From Hawksworthiomyces lignivorus (Eukaryota > Ascomycota > Sordariomycetes > Ophiostomatales > Ophiostomataceae), in contig NTMA01000112.1 of assembly GCA_002917075.1 (NCBI GenBank), positions 1-64,000 on the forward strand: a stretch of DNA of 64,000 bases. The letters run 5' to 3'. Each line of letters opens with the position of its first letter. Within the stretch, counting starts at the first letter, position 1. Position numbers and translations under genes: made by a program. This document shows, one piece after another, positions 44,870 to 56,112 of the stretch. The notes beneath the pieces are model-generated. The model was not told where the DNA came from. It ran no database searches and saw nothing but the letters and a program-made list of their open reading frames with translations.

Positions 44870-47329
44870 CATACAAATTTGCCTGCTCCCTGTAGTACTC
44901 TTCCATTTCCTCTAGGATTTCAGTCTGTCTGGCAGCAATACGTCTGCCTTGATTTCTCTGCTCTGCCACCCTCTCATCCAGGCGAAAATCGTCTTCGTTT
45001 TCCCAGTCGATATACGCAATAATTTGTTCCATTGTCCAGTCTTTTCGCTTATTCTCTACAGTAATATAGTAAGGTTTGTGATGAAGAAAATCAGCGTAAT
45101 TTGCTTGACTGTACTACAAAGGGAGCCCCATAGTTTTTCTATACTCTTCGTTGGTCTTCAAGTCTTCTCTAGATTGTTGTTCAAACCAACAATCTCTCGT
45201 TTGTATATATCTGTTATATATATTAATTGGGTGAGTATAAGATAAACTAGTAAACCAATTTGTCTCTCGAGTACTCGTTTCTGTAGTTATTTGAGCCTCT
45301 GCCTTTGTCGTTGTTCTCGTCTTAGTTGTTATTTCCACGTCAAGTAGACGTACTCGTTTAGCGAACTCTTCGTCTGGCTCAGAAATTGTCGAGATTGACC
45401 GCCAAGTAGTCGGCGTAAAAGTTGAATCTTCATTAAATCTCATCGTATTTACGTCATTGGAGAGTAAATTGGCGGTAGTAAGTGAGTTAGATGTGGCAAT
45501 AGTTGGGTGAGACGAAGATCGTAACAATGAGTATGTCTTGATATTATGTCTTGTTTGACGACATTTGTTACAACGAGGTCCTTTTTTTTCAACTGTTTTA
45601 TGAACATAAGGCTCACGTCTAGTACTAGATTGTGATATACGTAAGTTCCTAACTTCTACTCGTAAATCAGGTTCAAGAAAAATTCGTAATTCTGTAGTAT
45701 TGTTAAGAAGACGTCATCGAGGATGAAAGTCATTTAATGTAAGACTTTCTTTTCGTTGTAATACAAGTTGTATTCGGTGAACGTATGGAAGTCTCATTGA
45801 ACGTGAAAACACTTTAGTACAGTTTTATAAACCTTTTTCGTTTTCAAGAAGTAATCTTTGTTTTTCGACTTTTCGTAATGTTTTAAAAGATACGATACTA
45901 CGTATAGAGTTATAAAGACGTTTATATAAATGAATCGGATATGAGGTTTTTTATCGTCTTTATTCATAAATCAAATCTTTAACTTGATTTGTGACAACAT
46001 TGGTGATAGTTTTCAAAGTCTTAAATAAATGAGTTTGAGACTTAATTATATAACTTTTTAATAAAACATAAATGTCTTTGATGTGTGAAGTGGTGATATT
46101 GTCAAAATGAGAATATTGATTAATTTATGTTTTAATCAACTTTTTTTTAAACTTCTTTAATCAAGTATCCTTAATATAACTAATCAAAGTTGGGTGTTTT
46201 GTTGAATATTGTACTTTAAAAGTTTCTAAGTAGTCTTTATAAGCTGTTTCGGTAGATGATTATATAATGAAATACCAAAATTTGTAAAATGAATCCCATT
46301 GTTCTTTTTCTTAAAAGGCCGATTTGTAATGACGCAATATTGTTTTATTTATGTGTCAAGATATAAAAGAGAGGCTGCGGAGGGAAATACAGTGGTGATA
46401 ACATTCATACAAGTCTCGTAACAGTCTATTAATATAACTAAAGAAAGATTGATATTATATTTTGAATATATACACTCTTTCAACTACATCAAGGTTTAAA
46501 TATAATCAGACTCAACCTCGTCATTTAAAAAGACAAAAACAACACAAAAAGACCATTGACAAACATCAACTACAATTATATTAAACAATAACAAGTTATA
46601 TTTGTTGGTTTTATAAGTATAGTCTAATAAAATAATATCTAGATAAGTTTGAAGAAGAGGTATAGAGTCAACATGAAAAAAGAAGACAAAAAAAATTTTA
46701 TTATTCGAATCAACGTCAAGACTCGTTTCAAATCCTCTCTCTTTAAAGCTATTCACAAAAACATATATTAAACCAAAACTTCCATATTCTTGTCGTCTAA
46801 TTATTACAATTTGGTTATAGATATTCTACATAGGAGCTTCTAGATTGTATTTGTGTTATAAATACGTTTTAATAGCTTTTGGTTTTGTATTTATATAAAC
46901 CAATTCAGAAATAGTCTCAATTTATTCAATTGAAAAACCACGATTGTTAGGATGTATAAAGGCGTGATCACTTGGCTGGTGGTTGTGAAATAAAGTTGTA
47001 GGCTCTGGCCTATACCTCACCACCCACGTATTATGGTCTGTCTCCTTTGTCAAAACCGAAAAACGGCAGCCACACTTGCGAGACGTAGTATTACGCCGCC
47101 GATTTTCAGTTCCAATTCGAGTAGAGCCGAATCGGTCGCAGGCATAATACACAACTCGTCTGCCGCACCGTACTTTTGACTTTTCGGTCACAAATGCGTA
47201 ACCGCGCTGCTTCGCGAAATCGCTGATTGCTCGGTAGAGGGCCTCGCGAGACTCGTATTCGGCTTCAGGAGGGGGGTCGTTGAGCGATATAGAGGGAGGC
47301 AGGGAGGGTAGGGAGAGTACGGGGGCCAT
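44870..47329 (-). pseudogene. degenerate MULE transposase
   Basis: The N-terminal 135 codons (47329-46922) are open and of normal composition: FAKQRGYAFVTEKSKVR...CDRFGS...RKCGCRFSV...HNHQPSDH, the FAR1/WRKY-GCM1-like zinc DNA-binding domain of fungal Hop-type transposases. The rest is AT-rich with many stops, but the catalytic core is still readable at about 46496-46756 (LDIILLDYTYKTNKYNLLLFNI, carrying the first aspartate of the DDE triad, and FVFLNDEVESDYI). A zinc-knuckle-like CNKC...H remnant is near 45560, and the C-terminal serine/threonine-rich part lies at 45114-45527. The base changes fit RIP. There is no functional transposase here. Confidence 0.88.
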
Positions 47330-47402
47330 TTTCGTATAGTCTGGCGTAATTCGTGGTGATTTCTGTGTTGTTGGTGATAGTCGTCAGTATTCAGACGAAT
47401 TG

Positions 47403-47521
47403 CCTCCTATTTCGAATTGCTCCCAATTTGGCTTACTTGAGCAATCAACCAATCAGAAATCAGTATTGTACAGGGGGTGGTGCGCGTGCATCAATTTGGT
47501 GGTGCGCGTGTATGAACTCCC
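47403..47521 (-). repeat. right terminal inverted repeat of MULE
   Basis: Reverse complement of the left repeat with one 22-bp subunit fewer. It differs from the left repeat after GAGCAATTCG. Confidence 0.9.
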
Positions 47522-47530
47522 GTGTCCGGA

Positions 47531-48219
47531 GAGTCCGACGTAATCACATTGATAACTATTCGTAAAATAGGTAAGCGAAGCAGCTCAATTGATCTTACAT
47601 TGTACCAGATAAAATATCAACTTACGACTGCGCCAGTGACGTCCTACTCAACAGGTAAACATGAAAAAACAGCTCTTTCTAATTTACTACTAAGGCTTGG
47701 AATTAGCAGAATTCACTATATAGCTGAGAATATTTTTTTTTGTTTGTGATGGGCCTCTCTGTCGTTACATCGACATCCTCCTCCTAGCTTGAAGACGATG
47801 TAATTAAAATTTTATGGAGCAGGTCAGAGTGTGCGCCCGAGGAGAGGATGTGCGTTTACTCACTCCAGAGGAAAGTTCCCTAGGGTATAGGTTAAAAAGT
47901 GTGTTGTGAAAAATCAAATAGTAAGCACTCGGCAGCATCATCGAGCGATAATCGATACCCATGTAGAATAGCATTGGCCCTGATAAAGTTTTTTACGCAG
48001 TTCCGGGCAAGCATTTTCTATTTATTCATGCTGGTTAGTTAGAAATCAGCAATCTAATTGAAAAGGGCATATTTTTCACATATGCTGAGTGAAGGCTTTT
48101 AAAAGCGAAAAGACTCAAAGTTTAGTGCATAACCAGAGCATAATGCCATACCAAAGTACAGGAAACAAAGCAGTAACATAATACCTTCGTATATATCCAA
48201 CTACGCTTTGCGCGTTCCT
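47531..48219. other. intergenic between MULE and second amidase
   Basis: No gene recognised. A frame at 47522-47749 begins within the transposon target duplication and has no domain. Confidence 0.45.
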
Positions 48220-50065
48220 TTATTCTCCTTCTTTGAGTAGTTCCTCCAGAATCTCTGAGATTGCCAGCACCTTTTCTTCTTCCCATCGCTTAGCGACAAT
48301 CTGGATTACGACAGGCATTCCATCGTATTCTTCAAAGTGTTTGGCGTAGTTCTCGCGGACCCATCGGTCGCGGTCGCACGCCGGTGCTGGAATGGAGTTA
48401 CCAAAGCCATCAACGGTGTCGCTCTGGTCACGCAGGTCAGTCGCACATGCGGCGGTACTCACGGGCAGTGTACAGGCAGTAAAATCTAGGACATTGGCCG
48501 TTGCACAATAGCCCTTGTACCGCACGCGACCGAACTCGCCGTGGACGTGCGCTACCGACGGGTTGACGGCCGTGATGTACGCATCAATGGAATCCCCGGA
48601 CTTGGTCGTCGTTGCGGTATTCGCCCACGCGTGCAGCACGCTAGCCTGGTATTCCATGCGCTCCATGGCAAAGGCCCAGCTCTCGTTGAGCGTCATGGGC
48701 TGCGGTGGCAGTGAGCCTGGCCCAGAGGGTGGAAGTAACGGTAGCTTGGGCTCGCCGGACCGCTCCCGCGTGTGCTGTACATCCAAATCGGCGTCAGAAG
48801 TGCAGACGTCTGAGCCAAAGCGGTCGGCACGCACTTGATCGAGCTTGAACATGGGTACAATGTCATGCCCAGTTGCACGCAGCTTAGCTTCGGCATTGCG
48901 CAGGGCACGTCGAATAGGAGGCTGTGGCAGCACGTAACCGTCATGATGCATAAAGGCGAGGCGTAGGGGCCGGCTGCGGACAGATGAAGCCACATCTTCG
49001 CGCCATGGAATAGGCGGGCTCTTGGGGTCGACGAGCCATGGCTGCGCGTCGACAATGGCCTTGACGAACAGCTGTAGAGATTTGGTAGAACGTGCCATGG
49101 GGCCGACCACCGAGGGGATGATTTCTTGGCCTTCCATACTATTAAGCACGCCGTGATAGGGGATACGCGACGACGAAGGCCGTAGGCTGTGCAAGCCGTT
49201 GTATGACGAGGGTGTGCGGATCGAGCCCCCTAAGTCTGATCCCACGCCTAACGGGCTCCCGCGGAAGCCGATCAGTGCACCTTCACCGCCGCTAGAGCCT
49301 CCACACGTAAATATACGATTGTATGGGTTACTGGCTCGACCGATGATGCTGCAGAGAATGAATGTAAGCCATCTCTTTTCTTTTATGAAGAAAGTGGCTA
49401 GAGAACTTTCTTTTCCAAAATCGATGCCGCACTTACTTGTTCACACTCTCTCCCCACATACAGCCAACACTCAGAGTGGTCTTGCAGAACGGAATAGCCC
49501 CTGAATTCTTCAGGATCCTAACTAGAAGACAATCTTTCTCGTCCCACACGCCCAAATTGGCAACAAAACCACATGTCGTCTCTGTGCCCTTGATGCGACA
49601 TTGGTCTTTGACCGAGACTGGCACTCCGTGCAGCGGTCCTACAAGCCTCCCTGTCTTTTCAAATGTATTGTCTAGAGCCTGTGCCCGTTCTCGTGCTTGC
49701 AGATACACAAAGGCCAAGCAGCAGTGTAGCAACTGGTGTGCGATCACAGCGCGATGCGTAAAAGCATCAAGCACCTCGACGGCAGTGTAAGTTCTAGCAG
49801 CAATGGCTGGAGGGATCGCCTCGGCCTTAAGTGCCGTGATTGCCATTTCTTTGGCGCTTAGGAACTTCTCGGGGATATCTATGACGCGCGCTGGATTGCT
49901 CTCTGAAAAGCGAGGCAGGTCGAGCACATCAGCGGCATCGATATTTGAGAAGTGTAGCGTGGAGTGTATGAACTGCTGAGGCACCTCGGAAAGAATGCGC
50001 TTCTGCTTATCGAGTACACGCTCCTTCCATGTGGCCTTGGATGGGGCCGCTCTTAAGGAACCCAT
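48220..50065 (-). CDS. amidase-signature family amidase (cluster copy 2)
   Basis: Exons 50065-49437 and 49348-48220; intron 49349-49436 (88 bp); 585 residues. The ATG at 50065 (MGSLRAAPSKATWKER) is chosen because the frame upstream has no ATG. Triad: K153 in GVPVSVKDQCRIKG, S227 in CGGSSGGEGAL, S251 in GSDLGGSIRTPSSYNGLHSL. It resembles the acetamidase/general amidase branch that begins with WKERVLDKQKRILSEVP. It is not a recent duplicate of the 42-44 kb amidase (low identity), so the two enzymes probably act on different amides or successive steps. The promoter (50066-50591) carries both the CGG-N4-CCG and CGG-N5-CCG sites 216 and 252 bp upstream. Confidence 0.93.
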
Positions 50066-50280
50066 TCTCTTATGAATTAATAAATGTTCACATGTGTCGA
50101 TCAGTGAAGGGCTATCAATGTCGAGCACTAGGGTTTCCAGATACCAAGTTCTTCTGACTTGTTATAAAATTATAGACCGTCTAAATACCAGCCTAGTTCC
50201 CTGTCTGCTTGAAGACTGCTAGGTGGACATTATAACTACGCTCTGACTCGGTTTCAGATGCTGCATCGGGGCGATGCTGT

Positions 50281-50290
50281 CGGATATCCG
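50281..50290. promoter_or_regulatory. CGG-N4-CCG palindrome, copy 2
   Basis: CGGATATCCG, 216 bp upstream of the amidase ATG. Confidence 0.65.
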
Positions 50291-50309
50291 AAGCGTTATT
50301 TAACCAAGG

Positions 50310-50327
50310 CGGATGTCGGAATATCCG
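50310..50327. promoter_or_regulatory. overlapping CGG-N4-CGG and CGG-N5-CCG site, copy 2
   Basis: CGGATGTCGG followed in overlap by CGGAATATCCG. The outer GGCGGAT and ATCCGCC form an inverted repeat with an 8-nt centre. Confidence 0.6.
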
Positions 50328-50591
50328 CCACCTTGTCAAATGGACCACCCTTTCATCTAAGATAAAAGGTAGTAGTGTTGTTTATGCTAACTATATATCT
50401 ATCTATTATCTATCGTCATTCTTCTTCATCGATATAAGTCTAAATGAATATAAAATTTGTAATGCAAGACAAATATATAAAATACAAGCGACAACAAGGC
50501 CCTAATCAAATTATCCCTCTATTAACCATAGCTAAGAATTAATATCCTTGGTAAGGCATAAAATCAGCGACTTTATCTACATGACTCCGTA

Positions 50592-52497
50592 TCACCCGTT
50601 CATATCACTTTTTTCCTCCGTCGTTGAACTTGTAGCCATCTGTTCATGGCTGCTAGATGCTTCCCCGTTACTCTTATATGCTTCATCCTTTTGATTAGCC
50701 ATCACTACTTCTTCTTCGTCCACCACTATCATGCTTATCGAGGAATCGGCGTCTTCCGATATTGTCAGGCCCCGGTCTTTAATGAAGAACGTGCCGAGAA
50801 GACAAATTCCGATCAAGGGTACTTGCAGTATGAAAACAGCCCGACTTGCAGCCATGTATGCGTCCAAGATGATAGAACTATCCGCTGCCGGCAGATTGGA
50901 TGGTAGTGCGTATGTCTGGCTGGCAAGATAAGAATATTGAGGAGGGAGGTGGTTCTTTAGGACGGGTTGCAGTACAGCGGCAGACGCGGCGAGGCCGCAC
51001 GCACCGCCAGCACTTCGAAAGAAATTGCGATTGGAGATGATCACAGCACGCAGAGGCTTGGGGGAATGTGCCTGGAGCGCGATAAGTGTTGGCTGGAAGA
51101 TGCAGCCAACGCCAATGCCGGTCAGAAAGAGTGGTATGACGAGAACACCAGGGCTCGTGTGTCGCCCAAAGAGCAAGGTGAGGCCAGCACCGCTGAGGAA
51201 AAAGCGCTGATGTGAGATTGAATGACTGATAATACAAGAGAATACAGCAGCTAAACGAGAAAGTACGTACATATTCCAAGAGCCGAAGCCAAGCCAGATG
51301 ATTTCGATATATCGTTTCCGGCGGGAAATATACTGGCCTGAGAAGATGGAGCAGACCGTCTGCATAGCCATGAGACTCGAAGTAATGGAAGCTGACATGA
51401 CCGCACTATACTGGTGTGCATTCTGCAGGTATAACGGTACATAATACAGAGACGACTGATAGACAGCACCGAATAGGAAATTCTGGGCCAGCATCACCAC
51501 GATGACGGGGTTGCGGAAGAGTTTCACTAGATCTATGTATAAGTCATAGAAAAGGGATTTCAAAGATTAAAATGAGGATAGAAGAACAGACATGGCATCA
51601 TAGGCAACCTGGCCACCCGCATTTCCACGACTACAAAAACGACAATAAACAAACTGCCAATGATGAGCATAGAGATTACCATTGGTGAATTCCAAGGATA
51701 ATATGCACCGCCTATATCACATTAATATTAGTTTTGCATCGCGTAGAGGAATTTTATAGGTAAATAGAACAATTCGCACCTCCAGAGATAGGAATCAGAA
51801 GGAAGATAACTGCAAGCGATGATGTCAGAGTACCAAAAATATCAATATTCTGTATGCCTTCTTTCAAGCTCAATGTGGAGGGAATTGATGGAAGCAATAA
51901 AAAGGACGATATCCAGGAAACTGCTGCTAGAGGGGACAGCATGTAAAAAAAAGCTCTCCATGTCGCCCGTTCCACAAAAGTTGCTGCAAGGAAAGGGCCT
52001 ATGACATTGCCCAAGCCGACCATGGCACCGATAATTCCTTGGTACTTGCCCCGCTGCTCCAACGTGACCAGATCGGAAACAATAATCATAGACAAGTTCG
52101 TGATGCCGCCTGTTGCAACGCCAGCCATGCCACGAAAAATGTAGAACATGGCCGCATTCCGCGACAGCCCGCAGAGAAGATCCGCTAAAACAAGCAGACA
52201 GATGGCAGCCAAGAACACGACCTTGCGTCCAAAGATATCTGAGAGTCGTCCATAGAGCATCTGAAAGGTGGTGTTGGCAATCAGAGATGACGTGCCGGCC
52301 CATGAGATACTGTCCTGTGCGCTCAACTCTGTGCCGATGGCTGGAATCGCTGTGCTGACTCCATTCTGGTCGAGCAGGCACGTCATGAGAGCTACCGACA
52401 AAACTAAAAACACGGCTATCAGCTTTTGCGTCGGTACAATGTTGGTCTGGTCGAAGAGAGCATGCTCAGCTCGGGCTTGGACGTCGCTGTGGCGCAT
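50592..52497 (-). CDS. MFS transporter, 14-helix DHA2/toxin-efflux type
   Basis: Exons 52497-51780, 51711-51592, 51532-51267 and 51206-50592; introns of 68, 59 and 60 bp; 572 residues. Features: LMTCLLDQNGVSTAIPAIGTELSAQDSISW (the LDxTIVNVALP-like start of DHA2 proteins), MLYGRLSDIFGRKVVFLAA (motif A), FRGMAGVATGGITNLSMIIVSDLV, IIGAMVGLGNVIGPFLAATF (motif C), SGGGAYYPWNSP, NPVIVVMLAQNFLFGAVYQSSLYYVPLYLQ, and a charged C-terminal tail of about 60 residues. The last intron is frame-neutral and its exact edge is the least certain. It is divergent from the Zn2Cys6 regulator with 530 bp in between. It may export a toxic substrate or product handled by the cluster. Confidence 0.88.
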
Positions 52498-52813
52498 CGC
52501 TACCTTGCTAATGAACTATGCAGGCGACCTCAGGTTTGAGAGCTTTGTGGCATCGTAGCACACATGTATATGCGGAGGAAAGGCGTCAGAAGACTGTATG
52601 CACATGCCGATTTAAATCGAGGGGAGGAAAAAAAAATCCACATGATAACGAAGGTGGTCCGGAGGAAGGCGTACCAACTCGAGCCATTGGAATGTATGAT
52701 GGCGAATATAGCATTCCCATACAACTAAGCATTTCAGTGTAACGAAGGGATCTCTGATGCCAAACAAAGAGCTATCTAGCATTGCCTCCGATGTCGATAA
52801 GGCCTCCGAATAC

Positions 52814-52829
52814 TGGAATATCCGATCGG
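52814..52829. promoter_or_regulatory. GGAATATCCG plus everted CCGATCGG site, copy 3
   Basis: TGGAATATCCG shares ten bases with the site at 50318-50327, followed in overlap by CCGATCGG. Confidence 0.5.
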
Positions 52830-52906
52830 ACCAACTACACAAGGGACTCGCGCTAAGCTAGGAGCGAAAACAATTGGTCATCAAATTGGACAGATAGCCT
52901 ATCTTT

Positions 52907-52922
52907 TATCGGATATCCGATA
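52907..52922. promoter_or_regulatory. CGG-N4-CCG palindrome, copy 3 (16-bp perfect palindrome)
   Basis: TATCGGATATCCGATA is self-complementary over all 16 bases; its core CGGATATCCG (52910-52919) equals the copies at 41898 and 50281. Confidence 0.7.
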
Positions 52923-53027
52923 TACCACTCAAACAACCGAGCCTAATACGGAGTACATATCAAGCACATATCAATGGCAAGAAGCGTCGCATGTCCGCTG
53001 GTCAACGCGGTGACTTCGGTTTGAGCC

Positions 53028-55720
53028 ATGCAGCGAATAAGTGCAATACCGGCGGCATCTCCGAATGGGGAGACCAGCAATAACAATAGAAGCAGAGGCT
53101 CCCGGAAGCGAGGCCGCACAGCCTGCACGCGATGCAAGACTCGTAAGCAGAAGGTAATGTCATACTAATGACGATAGATGAGTCTTTACGCACACATCTC
53201 AACTAATCTTCTCGGCCTCGCCAGTGCGATGAGCAATGGCCAATATGCTCAAATTGCCGGATAGTGGGAGCTGTATGCGACAAGAAATCAGTCGCTAACC
53301 ACGGCCCATCAGCAAAGTAAGAACAAGAAAATGCAATTGTGATCCACCATTTTGAGACATATGCTTGAGAAGGAAAAGCACATCTTTGTAGATGTCTATG
53401 GCTTACAGAAAGACTCTCTCACAGTTATACGCGTGCGCTGGAGGAGCGCGTGGCCTACCTTGAGATTGAGCTGGCCAAATCTCACAATCAGCGGAACGAG
53501 ACCGTCAGCCCCGGTAGTGCTGTTGTCGGATCAACTTCCCCCTCGGCGCCAACGCTGCAGAATGGAAACAATGCGATTAACGAGGTAGTTACAATGGTCC
53601 CTCTAGGTAATCTCGAGGCACCAGCATTTGTCGGTCCCTCGTCTGGATTGTCTCTGGCACTGAATCTGGGCGAGATGGTGCAGGCCACTATCTGGAACAA
53701 AGCTGTTACGACGGCTGTCCAGAACATTGTCAACGTACAGGGGGGGAGCGGTCCGTTAGGGTGCGAGGCGGCGGCAGGCGTGAAAATCGCATCAGCAGCG
53801 GCCACAACAGCGACTACAACAGCATCAACAACAACCTCAATCGGCGGCAGCAGCAGTGGAAGTGGCCGTGATAGATCTTCGACAAATGCAAGTCCAGTCC
53901 GTGGGATCTCACTGGAGGAGCTGATGACCAATTCGGCTAAAGAGCCGCCAAATGATACAGTCGGCCGGCGCATGATCAACACATATCTATGCCAGCTACA
54001 CCTGCGCTATCCGTTTATTGACCGAGACGAGATATGGGATCTCCACGCCAAGCGGTTCCATCTGACAACTTTGGCCCCGGCGGAGCTGGCGCGCACGCAA
54101 CGGTTTGGCGTTTTTAAGCTCTACATGATCTACGCTATCGGCGCTACGTTAATTCAGCTCACAGACAAAAGTACCAATTTGTCTTCTGAGGTATGAAAGA
54201 AGTACGAGAAAAATATTTCTTGTTACCAAAAAGGAAGCTAACAGAACATCGATTAGAGCCTGTACCTTACGGCCCTCCAGCATGTCGCGGCAGCTAGAGA
54301 GCCTCGGACAATTCAGAATATTGAGGCTATGATCCTCTTAGCGTTATATCACCTCCGCGAGTCGTCTTGTCACGGCATGTGGTACATGGTTGGGTTAGCT
54401 ATGCGCACGTGCATTGACCTGGGCATGCACCGCAAAGCTTACGAAGCGGGCTTGTCCCCCGATATCATACGTCGACGCCGGTTGCTCTTCTGGACGGCCT
54501 ATTCGCTGGACAGAACCATTGCCATATCTCTTGGCCGCCCTCTCAGCATCACAGACCGGCAGATCGACGTAGAGCTCCCCGATGAAGTATCATCACCAGC
54601 CACTGCTGCTGCAGATGTTTCTATTGCTTCGCGATTAACATCGGTACCCCTGTCTACATCAGCGGGTGGCACTCTAGGGTCTCCTACAGCGGCAGCTACT
54701 AGAACCATCGCCCCTGATTCTGCCGGCGAAGAGAACGACAACCACGAAGGCAATCTCTTTATAAATTTGTGTCGGCTAAAGCGTATCGAGTCGCAAATAC
54801 ATCTGTCGATCTATCGTGTCGACAAGCCACTGGAGGTGCTATGTCACAAAATCGACCGCTTCTACAACGAACTGGAAGAATGGAAGTCGTTCCTGCCTGA
54901 ACACTTTCGCGAAGGCAGCTCAGAAGAAACGAATTTCCTCACTTTGCACTATAACCGCGTTCTACGCCTGCTCATTCAGCCCTTCCTGTCCATTCTTCCG
55001 CTCTCTAATCCTTACTACGGTCTTTGTTTGCGCGCGGCGGGCAACATCTGCCGCGCCCATAAGCAGCTGCACCAGACACCGATGTATGCGCACAGCTTTA
55101 TATCTGTGCAAACTGTGTTTATGGCCGGTATCACACTTCTCTACGGGCTATGGACACAGCCTGCGGCTGTGTGGTCCGCCGCACTCGCGGACGATATCCG
55201 TGCTTGCTCTCTTGTGTTATTCGTCATGGGCGAGCGGGCCTCGTGGGTGCGTAAATTTAGGGATACATTTGAGATGCTGATCTCGGCCGCCATGGAAAAA
55301 TTGGAAAACAACGCTAGCGGAGACAATGGACACAAGAATGATGCAGCTATCCAAGGTCTGTCGCCCTGTCTAGATGCGACAGGGCGGTCTAGACGCGAAT
55401 CACTTAGAGAAGGATGGAGTGATGAATACAGTGGAAATAGAGAAGGAGGCGATATTAGCAGGAGCGGTGGAAGAGCAGCCTCGTGGGCGGGGATGCAGAA
55501 CCAAGATCCAAACCAAGACCAAGGTCAGAGACAGGGATACGCCACAGAGTCTCTAGGACAAGAGTTTAAAGCTTGTGGTATGGGTATACATACGGCGAGT
55601 AGCGAAAACGAAGAAGCTTGGAGGATGGCTGAGGAACTAGCTAACTGGATCGACCGAGACGACGGAGTGCCTGTGTGGATGCCGGATGTTGACATGCTAC
55701 CAAGCCTATGGAGCGGCTGA
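53028..55720 (+). CDS. Zn(II)2Cys6 transcription factor, amidase-cluster regulator candidate
   Basis: Exons 53028-53153, 53225-53316, 53425-54190 and 54257-55720; introns of 71, 108 and 66 bp; 815 residues. The zinc cluster C33, C36, C43, C50, C53, C60 (TACTRCKTRKQKCD...CSNC...C) is split by the first intron after RKQK, a common position. A coiled coil YTRALEERVAYLEIELAK follows, then a serine/threonine/alanine-rich linker, and the fungal_trans (MHR) domain from about residue 220: YPFIDRDEIWDLH, AMILLALYHLRESSCHGMWYMVGLAMRTCIDLGMHRK, RRRLLFWTAYSLDRTIAISLGRP. The C-terminal 100 residues are low-complexity with NQDPNQDQGQRQ. It is divergent from the MFS exporter; the palindrome before its own start makes it the natural binder of the CGGATATCCG sites. 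Confidence 0.92.
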
Positions 55721-55939
55721 GTCTCGTAGCTTTAAGAAGCTTGTTCAAACTCTAGATTGACTGTCTGTATACACTAGTGTTCCAGGGCCTCAAGACATAG
55801 ACTTGCATAAAAAGAGGATGTTACAGCGATCATATAAATTATTGATAGCCCTCTCAAAGCGAAGAAGCCTCTTAATATCTAGTTGTGTGGGCTTTCACTA
55901 CTCTCCAGACCAATAAAAGTACTTTCGGACATTTTCAAT

Positions 55940-56112
55940 TCACTGGTTGGCCAGTCTGCTGCGCATCGGTTTTTGCCTTACCAAGACTACGAGTCGAAAC
56001 AGTACGTGAACGATTTGCTTGATTCACATAAGAATTTTCTCATTCATGCAGAGCGGGTTGGAGCTAGTATTCTGACCTCGACTATAGACCTGTTAAATTA
56101 TCCATGCTATAT
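55940..56112 (+). pseudogene. cytochrome P450 fragment
   Basis: A short open stretch encodes SAAHRFLPYQDYESKQYVNDLLDSHKNFLIHAERV, which resembles the segment after helix C in fungal P450s (xYxxLESKQxxxDLL). No heme-binding region or other part is found on either side; the frame passes directly into LINE sequence at about 56113. It is too short to be active and may be the remains of a gene cut by the LINE or an older deletion. Confidence 0.55.

Larger units (their letters stand above)
44651..47530 (-). mobile_element. Mutator-like (MULE) DNA transposon with 9-bp target duplication
   Basis: The element spans 44660-47521 (2862 bp) between perfect 9-bp duplications GTGTCCGGA (44651-44659 and 47522-47530). 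The terminal inverted repeats begin GGGAGTTCATACACGCGC and run for about 110 bp; they contain a 22-bp subrepeat (CACGCGCACCACCAAATTGATG type), three units at the left end and two at the right. The transposase is read on the minus strand but is broken. An intact 9-bp duplication is diagnostic for Mutator-like elements. The element split the space between the two amidase genes. Confidence 0.93.
50066..50591. promoter_or_regulatory. promoter of second amidase with paired CGG sites
   Basis: CGGATATCCG at 50281-50290 and, 27 bp further, GGCGGATGTCGGAATATCCGCC-like sequence (50309-50330) holding CGG-N4-CGG and CGG-N5-CCG in overlap. The distal part (50370-50560) is AT-rich and is the 3' flank of the MFS gene. 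Confidence 0.7.
52498..53027. promoter_or_regulatory. bidirectional promoter, MFS exporter (-) and regulator (+)
   Basis: Holds TGGAATATCCG at 52814-52824 running into CCGATCGG, and the 16-bp palindrome TATCGGATATCCGATA at 52907-52922. Placement 106 bp before the regulator start suggests autoregulation. Confidence 0.7.
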
